Shown: positions 24,379 to 35,960, numbered from the stretch's first letter. The stretch: DNA of 64,000 nucleotides from Rattus norvegicus (GCF_036323735.1 NC_086024.1:67452424-67516423), one strand, 5' to 3'. Numbers and translations: made by a program. The notes: generated from the sequence alone by a model not told the origin.

Positions 24379-24835
24379 GATAGTAACAGTAAACTAAAAT
24401 GCTAAAAGATGTATGATGTAGAAATAATTAAAAATTGGATAGGTTTACTTCCTGAGGTCAGGAAGATAGACAGAGAAATGATTAATTCATAACTGAGAGG
24501 GTATTCTGTGTTAGGTATATACTCTGGTGAGTCTTTGGGCCGATGGTTGAAACTCTAAGGTTGAGTCAAAGTCAAAGAGAGATTTTTTTTTAAAAAAAGG
24601 GGAGCCTACATTATTACTCACAGTTCTACAACAATTAAAAGTCTCATAAAGAAAGAAGACTAACTAAGCGAATGAGCAGAAATAACCCATGGGAAAAGAA
24701 AAATGGAGCAAGGATTGAAGAGAGAAAGTAAGAGAACAAAGATCTGCATTGTAGGTATGAGTGTTCCTAACTCAAACTCTAATTCAGATTAGAAGTGAAC
24801 TTTTCTCCTTTAGCCAAAAGGCTCTCATCATTGTG

Positions 24836-24880
<45 letters not shown>

Positions 24881-25336
24881 CCCACTCCCTCTATATGTGT
24901 GTGTACATGTATGTATATATTTTATATTATGAGTATATGTATATATACATATATATGTATAAGTTCTGTAAAGTGTGATTGAAGAAGACACTTGACATTT
25001 ACCCCTAGCCTTCACCCCTCAGAAATATAAACAAGAATACACATGTATGTGCACACACATACATACATGACCCACATAAAATTAGGGAAGAGAGTTTAAT
25101 AAACATTTCTTTAGAGACAGATGGCTGATAGGTCAATGTAAAAGTTTTTAGCACCATTCATCATTAACAAACACAAGACCACACGAGTTGCCTCTCTGTG
25201 CTTGTTTATCACCTCACCTCATCACTGAAGTCCTTGAATTAGTCATTGAAATAAGAGGTAGCATCTTATTTATGTTGCAGCACAATTTAGTAGCAGTAAG
25301 ATCAAGGAAGGAGGATAGAAGTCATAAGATGTTTTA
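24379..25336. other. Microsatellite-bearing stretch without genes
   Basis: Apart from (CT)n at 24839-24877 and TA/TG-rich DNA at 24893-24962, nothing is recognised. Confidence 0.5.
24839..24877 (+). repeat. (TC)n microsatellite
   Basis: Uninterrupted TC run; an alternating TG/TA purine-pyrimidine stretch follows at 24893-24962. Confidence 0.97.
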
Positions 25337-25743
25337 TGCACTGCTTAATTTAATGTCAACTTGAAACAAGCTAGAATCAATTAAGAGATGGAAACCTCAA
25401 TTGAGAAAATACCTTCACAAGACCGGGCTGTAGGTAATCCTGTAGGGCATTATCTTAATTAGTAATTGAGGTGGGAGGGCCCAGCCCATTGTGGGTGTCA
25501 TCCTTGACTAATGGTCCTGGGTTCTATAAAAAACAGTAGGCTGAGCAAGCCATGCAGAGTGAGCCTCTCTATGGTCTCTGCAACAGCTCCTGTCGACTGG
25601 TTCATGCCCTGTTTAAGTTCCTGTCCTAAGTTTCTTTGAGGATGGAATAGGATGTGGAAATGTAAGCAGAATATACACTTTCACCCCCACCTTGGGTTTA
25701 GGCATTGTGTTTCATCACAGCAATAGTGACCATAACTAAGACA
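25337..25743 (+). mobile_element. LTR-like rodent repeat (type 2), copy 2
   Basis: Best-preserved member of the family in this window: TGCACTGCTTAATTTAATGTCAAC... to '...cataactaagaca', about 407 bp. Internal markers are 'gggagggcccagcccattgtgggtg', 'gggttctataaaaaacag' (a TATA-like box) and 'gtgtttcatcacagcaatag'. Confidence 0.65.
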
Positions 25744-25914
25744 TCATATACCAGTCCTTAATGACTTACTTTATAAAACTCAGTTTTTATATATCTTGGC
25801 AATGTTGCCTAGTTTCATTAGAAAATCACAGAAATAAAATCTAAAATAGCATTGTGGTTAGAGACAGATCTGAATTTTCTTTCCTCCTTATGTCATGAAC
25901 TACGAAAACAATCT

Positions 25915-26106
25915 ATTTTATGTGAATAGGGATTTCGCCCACATAGTTTTTTGTACACCATATGTGTACAGTGCTCACAGAGGCCAAAGGAAAGCCCATG
26001 GGACTGAGATTTCAGAAAATTGTGAGCTGCCATGTGTGTGCTGGAAATTGAACTCTGATCCTCTGGAAGATCTGTATTTTCAGCCATTGAGCCATCACTC
26101 TAGCCC
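25915..26106 (-). mobile_element. B3 SINE, antisense
   Basis: On the plus strand: 'gtacagtgctcacagaggcc', 'ggactgagatttcag', 'tgtgagctgccatgtgtgtgctggaaattgaactctgatcctctgg', then 'cattgagccatcactctagccc', the complement of the tRNA-like 5' end. Confidence 0.85.
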
Positions 26107-26141
26107 ATTTTGCTGTGAACATTAATCAAGCTATTTAGTCT

Positions 26142-26144
<3 letters not shown>

Positions 26145-26198
<54 letters not shown>

Positions 26199-26204
26199 TC
26201 TCTC
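26145..26204 (+). repeat. (TC)n microsatellite
   Basis: TC run, pure to 26190 and then with TTTC interruptions. Confidence 0.97.
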
Positions 26205-26489
26205 AAGAAAAGGATTTCAACAAAGTGCTTGTCTGTAAAGAATGGATCATATTTAAGATTTTTATTTAAAAAAGATTTTTTTTTGTTCAAACTCAACATT
26301 TAGGTCAAACTGAAATTGTAATGTTTGGAAACATGAATATCACTTGATCTTCCTAAATAGTGAATAAAGCTGAGCGTCTTTTGGTTCAATGTCTTCCTTC
26401 TTATCCAACTCTACTGTTGAAGTGAGAAGCCCACAGTCAAAGAAAGCTGCATCCATGTCTCCTACAGAACTCACCTTCTGCCAGCATGC

Positions 26490-26930
26490 AGGGAGTTAAC
26501 AGACACAGCCTTGGGATTACACTGTTATTTTGCCTCCCTCCACTAACAAAGTGTGATGGAAGGACGGGGGCAGGGGGATTTCTAAAGCCAAAACACGAGA
26601 TATCTGAGGGCTTCCACTTTTATACTCTGGTAGACTCCAGGTCCCGGGTAAGAAGTCTAGCTTTCTGGAAAAGGCTTCATACAAGAAGTCCAAGTTTGTC
26701 ATTTGGAGAAGCTTGTGAAGGGGAACTTAGATTTCTTTCTACCAACAGCCCCATCTGGGGTCCAGCTGCCAGCTAGCACCAACTTGACAGCATGTCTGAG
26801 CTGCTCTGATCTGATAACACAAGGAAAGATATGAGCCACCTCTGAGACTTGCCTAAATTTCAGAATAACACATAAGTGCGATTACCATAGACAAGGAAGT
26901 AATTTGTCTGGTCTTTTTCTTATGAATGTG
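26490..26930. repeat. Dispersed repeat of unknown family, copy A
   Basis: Shares a long colinear stretch with 38085-38870: 'ctggtagactccaggt', 'gtaagaagtctagct', 'ctggaaaaggctt', 'caacagccccatc', 'caccaacttgaca', 'ctctgagacttgcctaaat'. A 96-codon plus frame is not conserved in the other copy. It is probably an old retroelement; family unknown to me. Confidence 0.8.
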
Positions 26931-27123
26931 GAACAATAGGGATCTTAATGTAAGTCTTGACTTAACAAATGGCTTGAGATCTAAGGGACAGGTGACAGTG
27001 TTGGATTCAAAAGGGATGGCTGAGAGTCATAAAGCAGATACCAAGTGGAGAGCCTGACTCAAAACTTGAGAAAAGGAAAGAAAGGCACCCAAAGTACAGT
27101 GAGTAGGTAGCGAGGCGATAGTA

Positions 27124-27126
<3 letters not shown>

Positions 27127-27180
<54 letters not shown>
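27127..27180 (+). repeat. (TG)27 microsatellite
   Basis: 54 bp of uninterrupted TG. Confidence 0.98.
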
Positions 27181-27182
<2 letters not shown>

Positions 27183-27185
<3 letters not shown>

Positions 27186-27539
27186 CACTCTTCTTCCTGC
27201 CCCCACCTCAAGTCCTGGTGAGAGATGCAAGGTCTCTCTTGTACTGTTGCTTTGTTTTGGGTCCAAGGCATCCACCATTGCAGCCAGGTGTTGGTTCTGC
27301 ATGGATACATAGCTGGCTGGGACCTGAGATGATCAGAGTAGCCTCAGAAGCAAACTTTTCTCCAGAGGCTGACTCTGGGCAGTGACACTAATTCCTTCTG
27401 CACAGTGGTTTGACCCTTGGCCTGGACTTATATTTGGTTTTCTCCTAATCCATTTTAAAGCTATTTATGTTAAAAATCTCCTGGGGAAATATCTGATAGT
27501 TTTATTTTCAATGTAAATTACTTGCTAAACTCATACTCA
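27183..27539. other. No feature recognised
   Basis: Single-copy-looking; open frames extend out of the TG repeat and are artefacts. Confidence 0.5.
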
Positions 27540-27544
27540 AATAG

Positions 27545-27852
27545 ATCACCATTTAATCGTATTCAGATGGGAGATTTAAGATGTGGTTAAGCTCGGCAGA
27601 TTCTGTCTTTATGGATGGAGTAATACAGTTGTCTCAGGATTGAGTTTGTTATTTTAAGACTGAGACTATTATCAGGTGGAAGGGGTCCTTATAAAATGCT
27701 AGTCCTCCTTGACCTTGTCACCCAGTGGCTTGTGATTGCTGATTACATCTTAAGGTGCCTCTGTGGTTGATCTTACCTTCCAAAATAAGTTTCTGTTCAT
27801 TATAAACTATTCTCTGTGTTTTTTGTAATAGCACAAACAGACTTTAACAAAT
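27545..27852 (+). mobile_element. Possible ancient MaLR LTR (MLT1/ORR1-like)
   Basis: The 3' end 'aaaataagtttctgttcattataaactattctctgtg...tgtaatagcacaaacagact' follows the plan of mammalian MaLR LTR ends. The 5' part is decayed. Confidence 0.45.
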
Positions 27853-28180
27853 AGAGAAGAGACACTTAGTCCCTCAACTAAAGACTTGCCTTTCTGTTTA
27901 AATTACAGTATGAATAGCAGGGTTGGTGGAGGTGGGGCTCAGATAGACAGACCTCCACCTCCTTGTGTGCTAAACTCCATGTATTGTCAGGACCCAGAAC
28001 CAATATATTCTCTGCTAATGAAGTAGATTTCCATATGCCTCCCATTTCAGAGTGGGAGGAAAGAAAGGTACATTTAGGAGGTTTCTTTCTCTGCTGACAT
28101 CTGTATTTTGTGATGATTTCCCTGAATTTCTGAGGCAGGAAGTATGTGGCGTGGTGAATGACTTTATATGTCTCTGTCCT

Positions 28181-28462
28181 TGTTAGCATCAGCTGTCAAC
28201 TTGACAACTCAAAGTCATCTGAGGGAGTTTCAAGTGAGAGACTGACTAGATAAGATTGGCCAGTGGCTATGTCTGTAAGGAATTGTCTTGATTGATGGTT
28301 GCCGTGGGAGTGCAACTCCATGCCAGCAGGTCTGGGCCATATAAGAAAGCTACTTGAGCATGCATGTGGGGAAGAAAGCCAGTAGGCAGAATGCTGTAAT
28401 ATGAAATGCTCCCCTTCCAGACATGTTTGATCATGGTTTGATCACAGTAATAAGAAAGAGAA
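28181..28462 (+). mobile_element. LTR-like rodent repeat (type 2), copy 3, shortened
   Basis: TGTTAGCATCAGCTGTCAACTTGAC at the start, then 'ggaattgtcttgattgatgg', 'ccatataagaaagc', 'gatcacagtaataagaa'. It lacks the central block present at 25337-25743. Confidence 0.55.
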
Positions 28463-28589
28463 CACTCCCTGTGCCAGAAGATGTCTGTTACTAGACCCAG
28501 CACTACGACTGAGATTTCCACAGAGTGTGTTTCTTTGTTAAAGTTGACTACAACAAAATCACTGTCTTGCACACTCTCTTTTTAGAACA

Positions 28590-28682
28590 ATACTTAAAAT
28601 TACATGTATTTGTGTCTCTGCATGTATGTGCAACAGCATAAATAAATGGGTCAAAGGACAACCTTGGCTTAGATTTTTTTTT
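28590..28682 (-). mobile_element. B3/B4-type SINE fragment, antisense
   Basis: 'gtatgtgcaacagcataaataaatgggtcaaaggacaacc' matches the antisense block also seen at 36412-36475. Confidence 0.55.
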
Positions 28683-29455
28683 CTTTTCACGAGTTACACA
28701 ATTGTCCCAAGCATTTTTTTTTGTTTTTTCTTTCTTTTTTTTTTTTTATTAACTTGAGTATTTCTTATATACATTTCGAGTGTTATTCCCTTTCCCGGTT
28801 TCCGGGCAAACATCCCCCTCCCCCTCCCCTTCCTTATGGGTGTTCCCCTCCCAACCCTCCCCCCATTGCCGCCCTCCCCCCATAGACTAGTTCACTGGGG
28901 GTTCAGTCTTAGCAGGACCCAGGGCTTCTCCTTCCACTGGTGCTCTTACTAGGATATTCATTGCTACCTATGGGGTCAGAGTCCAGGGTCAGTCCATGTA
29001 TAGTCTTTAGGTAGTGGCTTACTCTCTGGAAGCTCTGGTTGCTTGGCATTGTTGTACATATGGGGTCTCGAGCCCCTTCAAGCTCTTCCAGTTCTTTCTC
29101 TGATTCCTTCAATAGGGGACCTATTCTCAGGTCAGTGGTTTGCTGCTGGCATTCGCCTCTGTATTTGCTGTATTCTGGCTGTGTCTCTCAGGAGCGATCT
29201 ACATCCGGCTCCTGTCGGTCTGCACTTCTTTGCTTCATCCATCTTGTCTAATTGGGTGGCTGTATATGTATGGGCCACATGTGGGGCAGGCTCTGAATGG
29301 GTGTTCCTTCAGTCTCTGTTTTAATCTTTGCTTCTCCCTTCCCTGCCAAGGGTATTCTTTTTCCTCATTTAAAGAAGGAGTGAAGCATTCACATTTTGAT
29401 CATCCGTCTTGAGTTTCGTTTGTTCTAGGGATCTAGGGTAATTCAAGCATTTGGG

Positions 29456-32400
29456 CTAATAGCCACTTATCAATGAGTGCATACCATGTACGTCTTTCTG
29501 TGATTGGGTTAGCTCACTCAGGATGATATTTTCCAGTTCCAACCATTTGCCTACGAATTTCATAAACTCGTTGTTTTTGATAGCTGAGTAATATTCCATT
29601 GTGTAGATGTACCACATTTTCTGTATCCATTCCTCTGTTGAAGGGCATCTGGGTTCTTTCCATTTTCTGGCTATTATAAAAAAGGCTGCGATGAACATAG
29701 TGAAGCACGTGTCTCTTTTATATGTTGAGGCATCTTTTGGGTATATGCCCAAGAGAGGTATAGCTGGATCCTCAGGCAGTTCAATGTCCAATTTTCTGAG
29801 GAACCTCCAGACTGATTTCCAGAATGGTTTTACCAGTCTGCAACCCCACCAACAATGGAGGAGTGTTCCTCTTTCTCCACATCCTCGCCAGCATCTGCTG
29901 TCACCTGAGTTTTTGATCTTAGTCAATCGCACTGGTGTGAGGTGAAATCTCAGGGTTGTTTTGATTTGCATTTCCCTTATGACTAAAGATGTTGAACATT
30001 TCTTTAGGTGTTTCTCAGTCATTCGGCATTCCTCAGCTGTGAATTCTTTGTTTAGCTCTGAACCCCATTTTTTAATAGGGTTATTTGTTTCCCTGCGGTC
30101 TAACTTCTTGAGTTCTTTGTATATTTTGGATATAAGGCCTCTATCTGTTGTAGGATTGCTAAAGATCTTTTCCCAATCTGTTGGTTGCCGTTTTGTCCTA
30201 ACCACAGTGTCCTTTGCCTTACAGAAGCTTTGCATTTTTATGAGATCCCATTTGTCGATTCTTGATCTTAGAGCATAAGCCATTGGTGTTTTGTTCAGGA
30301 AATTTTTTCCAGTGCCCATGTGTTCCAGATGCTTCCCTAGTTTTTCTTCTATTAGTTTGAGTGTGTCTGGTTTGATCCACTTGGACTTAAGCTTTGTACA
30401 GGGTGATAAGCATGGATCGATCTGCATTCTTCTACATGTTGCCCTCCAGTTGAACCAGCACCATTTGCTGAAAATGCTATCTTTTTTCCATTGGATGGTT
30501 TTGGCTCCTTTGTCAAAAATCAAGTGACCATAGGTGTGTGGGTTCATTTCTGGGTCTTCAATTCTATTCCATTGGTCTATCTGTCTGTCTTTGTACCAAT
30601 ACCATGCAGTTTTTATCACTATTGCTCTGTAATACTGCTTGAGTTCAGGGATAGTGATTCCCCCTGAAGTCCTTTTATTGTTGAGGATAGCTTTAGCTAT
30701 CCTGGGTTTTTTGTTATTCCAGATGAATTTGCAAATTGTTCTGTCTAACTCTTTGAAGAATTGGATTGGTATTTTGATGGGGATTGCATTGAATCTGTAG
30801 ATTGCTTTTGGTAAAATGGCCATTTTTACTATATTAATTCTGCCAATCCATGAGCATGGGAGATCTTTCCATCTTCTGAGGTCTTCTTCAATTTCTTTCC
30901 TCAGTGTCTTGAAGTTCTTATTGTACAGATCTTTTACTTGCTTGGTTAAAGTCACACCGAGGTACTTTATATTATTTGGGTCTATTATGAAGGGTATCGT
31001 TTCCCTAATTTCTTTCTCGGCTTGTTTCTCTTTTGTATAGAGGAAGGCAACTGATTTATTTGAGTTAATTTTATACCCAGCCACTTTGCTGAAGTTGTTT
31101 ATCAGCTTTAGTAGTTCTCTGGTGGAACTTTTGGGATCACTTAAATATACTATCATGTCATCTGCAAATAGTGATATTTTGACCTCTTCTTTTCCGATCT
31201 GTATCCCTTTGATCTCCTTTTGTTGTCTGATTGCTCTGGCTAGGACTTCAAGACCTATATTGAATAAGTAGGGAGAGAGTGGGCAGCCTTGTCTAGTCCC
31301 TGATTTTAGTGGGATTGCTTCAAGTTTCTCTCCATTTAGTTTAATGTTAGCAACTGGTTTGCTGTATATGGCTTTTACTATGTTTAGGTATGGGCCTTGA
31401 ATTCCTATTCTTTCCAGGACTTTTATCGTGAAGGGGTGTTGAATTTTGTCAAATGCTTTCTCAGCATCTAATGAAATGATCATGTTGTTCTGTTCTTTCA
31501 GTTTGTTTATATAATGGATCACGTTGATGGTTTTCCATATATTAAACCATCCCTGCATGCCTGGGATGAAGCCTACATGGTCATGGTGGATGATTGTTTT
31601 GATGTGCTCTTGAATTCGGTTTGCCAGAATTTTATTGAGTATTTTTGCGTCGATATTCATAAGGGAAATTGGTCTGAAGTTCTCTTTCTTTGTTGTGTCT
31701 TTGTGTGGTTTAGGTATAAGAGTAATTGTGGCTTCATAGAAGGAATTCGGTAGGGCTCCATCTGTTTCAATTTTGTGGAATATTTTGGATAATATTGGTA
31801 CGAGGTCTTCTATGAAGGTTTGATAGAATTCTGCACTAAACCCGTCTGGATCTGGGCTCTTTTTGGTTAGGAGACCTTTAATGACTGCTTCTATTTCCTT
31901 AGGAATTATGGGGTTGTTTAACTGGTTTATCTGTTCCTGATTTAACTTCGATACCTGGTATCTGTCTAGGAAATTGTCCATTTCCTGAAGATTTTCAAAT
32001 TTTGTTGAATATAGGTTTTTATAGTAAGATCTGATGATTTTTTGAATTTCCTCCGAATCTGTAGTTATGTCTCCCTTTTCATTTCTGATTTTGTTAATTT
32101 GGACGCACTCTCTGTGTCCTCTCCTTAGTCTGGCTAAGGGTTTATCTATCTTGTTGATTTTCTCAAAGAACCAACTTTTGGTTCTGTTGATTCTTTCTAT
32201 GGTCCTTTTTGTTTCTACTTGGTTGATTTCAGCTCTGAGTTTGATCATTTCCTGCCTTCTACTCCTCCTGGGTGTATTTGCTTCTTTTTGTTCTAGAGCT
32301 TTTAGGTGTGCTGTCAAGCTGCTGACATATGCTCTTTCCTGTTTCTTTCTGCAGGCACTCAGCGCTATGAGTTTTCCTCTTAGCACAGCTTTCATTGTGT

Positions 32401-33268
32401 CCCATAAGTTTGAGTATGTTGTATCTTCATTTTCATTAAATTCTAAAAAGTTTTTAATTTCTTTCTTTATTTCTTCCTTGACCAGGTTATCATTGAGTAG
32501 AGCATTGTTCAATTTCCACGTATATGTGGGCATTCTTCCCTTATTGTTATTGAAGACCAGTTTTAGGCCGTGGTGGTCCGATAGCACGCATGGGATTATT
32601 TCTATCTTTCTGTACCTGTTGAGGCCCGTTTTTTGACCAATTATATGGTCAATTTTGGAGAAAGTACCATGAGGAGCTGAGAAGAAGGTATATCCTTTTG
32701 CTTTAGTATAGAATGTTCTATAAATATCCGTTAAGTCCATTTGGCTCATGACTTCTCTTAGTCTGTCGACATCACTGTTTAATTTCTGTTTCCATGATCT
32801 GTCCATTGATGAGAGTGGGGTGTTGAAATCTCCCACTATTATTGTGTGAGGTGCAATGTGTGTTTTGAGCTTTAGTAAGGTTTCTTTTACGTATGTAGGT
32901 GCCCTTGTATTTGGGGCATAGACATTTAGGATTGAGAGTTCATCTTGGTTGATTTTTCCTTTGATGAATATGAAGTGTCCTTCCTTATCTTTTTTGATGA
33001 CTTTTAATTGAAAATTGATTTTATTTGATATTAGAATGGCTACTCCAGCTTTTTTCTTCTGACCATTTGCTTGGAAAGTTGTTTTTCAGCCTTTCACTCT
33101 GAGGTAGTGTCTGTCTTTGTCTCTGAGGTGTGTTTCCTGTAGGTAGCAGAATGCAGGGTCCTCGTTGCGTATCCAGTTTGTTAATCTATGTCTTTTTATT
33201 GGGGAGATGAGGCCATTGATATTGAGAGATATTAAGGAATAGTGATTATTGCTTCCCGTTATATTCAT
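29456..33268 (-). pseudogene. L1 ORF2: endonuclease/reverse transcriptase, one stop codon
   Basis: The ORF2 frame begins MNITGSNNHYSLISLNINGL and is 1,270 codons long, close to full length. It has one premature stop: codon 61 is TGA (33086-33088) where the L1 at 63.5 kb has TGG. Beyond that stop the frame is open to 29456. Endonuclease landmarks are QETH (before the stop), GDFN (146-149) and SDHH (230-233). The RT has SLDAEKAFD and FADD (701-704). A Cys/His cluster lies at 1126-1143. A 12-bp in-frame deletion near 30371 removes Asp-Leu-His-Ile relative to the L1 at 4.3 kb. The track from codon 145 is open by chance of GTG, not a real start. Confidence 0.95.
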
Positions 33269-33327
33269 ATTTGGCTGTGAGGTTATGTTTGTGTGCTTTC
33301 ATTCTCTTTGTTTTGTTGCCAAGACGA

Positions 33328-34100
33328 TTAGTTTCTTGCTTCTTCTAGGGTATAGCTTGCCTCCTTATGTTGGGCTTTACCATTTATTATCCTTTGTAGT
33401 GCTGGATTTGTAGAAAGATATTGTGTAAATTTGGTTTTGTCATGGAATATCTTGGTTTCTCCATCAATGTTAATTGAGAGTTTTGCTGGATACAGTAACC
33501 TGGGCTGGCATTTGTGTTCTCTTAGGGTCTGTATAACATCAGTCCAGGATCTTCTGGCCTTCATAGTTTCTGGCGAGAAGTCTGGTGTGATTCTGGTAGG
33601 TCTCCCTTTATATGTTACTTGACCTTTTTCCCTTACTGCTTTTAATATTCTTTCTTTATTTTGTGCGTTTGGTGTTTTGACAATTATGTGACGGGAGGTG
33701 TTTCTTTTCTGGTCCAATCTATTTGGAGTTCTGTAGGCTTCTTGTATGTCTATGGGTATCTCTTTTTTTAGGTTAGGGAAGTTTTCTTCTATGATTTTGT
33801 TGAAGATATTTACTGGTCCTTTTAGCTGGGAGTCTTCACTCTCTTCTATACCTATTATCCTTAGGTTTGATCTTCTCATTGAGTCCTGGATTTCCTGTAT
33901 GTTTTGGACCAGTAGCTTTTTCCGCTTTACATTATCTTTGACAGTTGAGTCAATGATTTCTATGGAATCTTCTGCTCCTGAGATTCTCTCTTCCATCTCT
34001 TGTATTCTGTTGGTGAAGCTTGTATCTACAGCTCCTTGTCTCTTCTTTTGGTTTTCTATATCCAGGGTTGTTTCCATGTGTTCTTTCTTGATTGCTTCTA
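33328..34100 (-). pseudogene. L1 ORF1 C-terminal part (RNA-binding protein), 5' end missing
   Basis: ORF1p coats L1 RNA as trimers and is a nucleic-acid chaperone. The frame is open to the U6 junction; from the first Met at 34077 it gives 249 residues. Visible parts are the end of the coiled coil (heptad-rich, about residues 15-60), the RRM ('MRRSNLRIIGIEE', about 68-80) and the C-terminal domain ('REKGQVTYKGRPTRITPDFS'; 'ARRSWTDVIQTLREHKC'). The N-terminus was never copied here because the 5' end is replaced by U6. The stop is followed 59 bp later by the ORF2 start. Confidence 0.92.
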
Positions 34101-34150
34101 AAAAATATGGAATGCTTCACGAATTTGCGTGTCATCCTTGCGCAGGGGCC

Positions 34151-34201
<51 letters not shown>

Positions 34202-34207
34202 GAGCAC
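34101..34207 (-). pseudogene. U6: U6 spliceosomal snRNA retro-copy fused to L1
   Basis: Minus-strand reading gives all 107 nt of U6, from GTGCTCGCTTCGGCAGCAC to the terminal CCATATTTTT. It includes the ACAGAGA box and the AGC of the catalytic stem. I count one difference from the mammalian sequence I know (AGCATTCC for AGCGTTCC near the 3' end). U6 normally pairs with U4 and U2 in the spliceosome. Here there is no TATA box or proximal element at the right distance upstream (34208-34270), so pol III transcription is not expected. Its 3' end joins L1 ORF1 with no spacer: a template-switch product. Confidence 0.97.
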
Positions 34208-34220
34208 TAGATTTTTTTTT

Positions 34221-34555
34221 AAATGTTCGAATTAGCCTTACTTCAAGATCATCTAACTTTCACATTACTGAGGGAACTCAGAATACATTTCCTAGAGGAT
34301 TTGTTCACAATAAATCATGGTCAGTAATTCAGTGATATGCATCATATTTCTGAAAACTTCTCAGCTTTTTAAGATTACCAATGAACATTGAAACTGGCAG
34401 TTAGGATTTATTTTACACTTTTTTTCTAATAACCTTTCTGTTCTGTTCTGTTATTGGTTAAGGTAGATATTGAGTAAATCTTTTAAATGGGGTTAAACAG
34501 TGATCTGTTGTTACTCTCAATTTATTTCTTTACTCATCTTAGACTTAAAAATGGC
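34221..34555. other. No feature recognised
   Basis: AT-rich single-copy-looking DNA just outside the U6-L1 insertion. Confidence 0.5.
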
Positions 34556-34557
34556 TA

Positions 34558-34879
34558 GTGTTTCCCTCCCCATCCCCTATTCCACTCAGTTCCTCCTTTC
34601 ATTGATCTCCAATATCTAATTTGTTTCTCCTTCTGAGAAAGATTCAAACACCCTCCCTTGTGTCCTTCTCATTATTTGGTTTCTTTTGGTCTGTTGATTA
34701 TAGCATGGTTATCCTATACTTTTTGGTTAATATCTACTTATAAATGAGTATAAGTTACTTTTTTTGCATGTTCTTTTGAGTCTGGGTTATCTCACTCAGG
34801 ATGACATTGTCTAGTTCCATATACTTGTTTGTGAAATTTATTTTGTCATTGTTTTTAATGGCTGATTAGTATTCCACTG
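34558..34879 (-). mobile_element. Lx L1 fragment, inverted 5' part
   Basis: Antisense L1 ORF2 3' end and first part of 3' UTR ('ggttaatatctacttataaatgag', 'ctgggttatctcactcaggatgacattgtctagttcca', 'ggctgattagtattcca'). In L1 order it lies directly upstream of the forward part that begins at 34880. Confidence 0.88.
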
Positions 34880-35756
34880 GGGAGGGGCAAGATCAGATGT
34901 AGGGAAAGCAGGGGAGAGAGAAGGGAGATTGACTGGTGGGGGGAGCAATCTATAGAAGGTGGCAGAGACTTGGGATGAGGAGAGGTCCCAGAGTCTAAGG
35001 GGGCGACTCTACCTGAGATTCCTAGCAGAAGGGGATATGGATCCTGAGGGGGTCACTTCCTGTAGTCAGGAAGGACTTACAGTGGAAGTATAAGGACAGC
35101 AACCTACCCACAAAGCCTTCTACCCAAAAATGTGTCCTGTCATACGGTTGGCAGGGTCAAAGATAGAGCAGAGACTGAGGGAATAGCCAACCAATGACTA
35201 CCCCAAATTGAGAACCATCCCATGTGCAAGAACCAATCTCTGACACTATTAATGATACTCCGTTATACTTGCAGACAGGAACCTAGCATAACTATCCTCT
35301 GAGAGGCAGCCAATGGAAAAAGACACAGAGACTCACACACAAACACTAGATGGAGCTTGAAGAATATTATGAAAGATTTGGGAGAGAGATTGAGGAACCC
35401 AAAGAGGACAGGGATTCCACAAAAGACCAACAGAACCAACCTGGACCCTTGGGAATCTCCCTTGGGAGACTGAATCACCAACCAAAGAGTGAGCATAGAC
35501 TGGACCTAAGCTTTCTGCACATATGTAGCAGATGAGCAGCTTGGACTTCATGTGGGTTGCCCAACCAACTGGAGCAGGGCCCGTTCCTGATCCTGTTGCC
35601 TGCCTTTCTTCCTGTGGATCTTGTCGTCCTAAATAACTTTGTCTGGCCTCCATGGGAGAGGATGTGCCTAGTCCTGAAGTCACCTGCATGCGAGTGGTGG
35701 TAATGGAGGTGAGGAGTGAGGGTGTGTGTGTGTGTGTGTGTGTATGTGTGTGTGTG

Positions 35757-35801
<45 letters not shown>

Positions 35802-35960
35802 TGTGACACCTAGAGGGTGGCTTTGTCTTCTCAAGTGAGAAAGGTATGGGGGAATCGGGGGTGGACTTTCATGAGAGGGTACAGGCAGAAGGGGAAGGGC
35901 TGATATTAGGTTGAAAGGGAATAAACAAATACATTAAATAAAAGAAAAAAGAAATGATTA
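34880..35960 (+). mobile_element. Lx L1 3' UTR, forward part
   Basis: Starts 'ggggaggggcaagatcagatg', which continues the sequence at which the inverted part stops (complement of 'ccctccccatcccc'). It runs through a long non-coding 3' UTR to an A-rich tail (35920-35955). It contains a TG microsatellite. The 158- and 119-codon antisense frames derive from that repeat and are not genes. Confidence 0.85.
35721..35805 (+). repeat. (TG)n microsatellite
   Basis: TG run with TATG and TTTT interruptions inside the Lx 3' UTR. Confidence 0.97.

Larger units (their letters stand above)
28723..34100 (-). mobile_element. Young rat-type LINE-1, part of a U6-L1 chimera
   Basis: Read on the minus strand the element runs from inside ORF1 (34100) through ORF1 C-terminus, a 59-bp spacer, ORF2, the 3' UTR with its G-rich block and an A-tail (T-run at 28723-28749). 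Its upstream end is not L1 but a complete U6 snRNA copy (34101-34207). A low-complexity 10-bp repeat (ATTTTTTTTT at 28713-28722 and 34211-34220) flanks the whole U6+L1 unit and may be its target-site duplication. That would mean both parts inserted in one event. Confidence 0.95.

Noticed and set aside
32067..32636. 189-codon plus-strand open frame
   Set aside because: Shadow of L1 ORF2 on the opposite strand. The same hydrophobic pattern recurs opposite ORF2 at 4338-4625, 58876-59187 and 62499-62915.
34101..34207. Functional U6 snRNA gene
   Set aside because: No TATA or proximal element at the proper distance upstream, and its 3' end is fused to L1 in the position of a retrocopy.
35333..35834. 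158- and 119-codon antisense frames
   Set aside because: Driven by the TG microsatellite inside an Lx 3' UTR (Thr-His runs).
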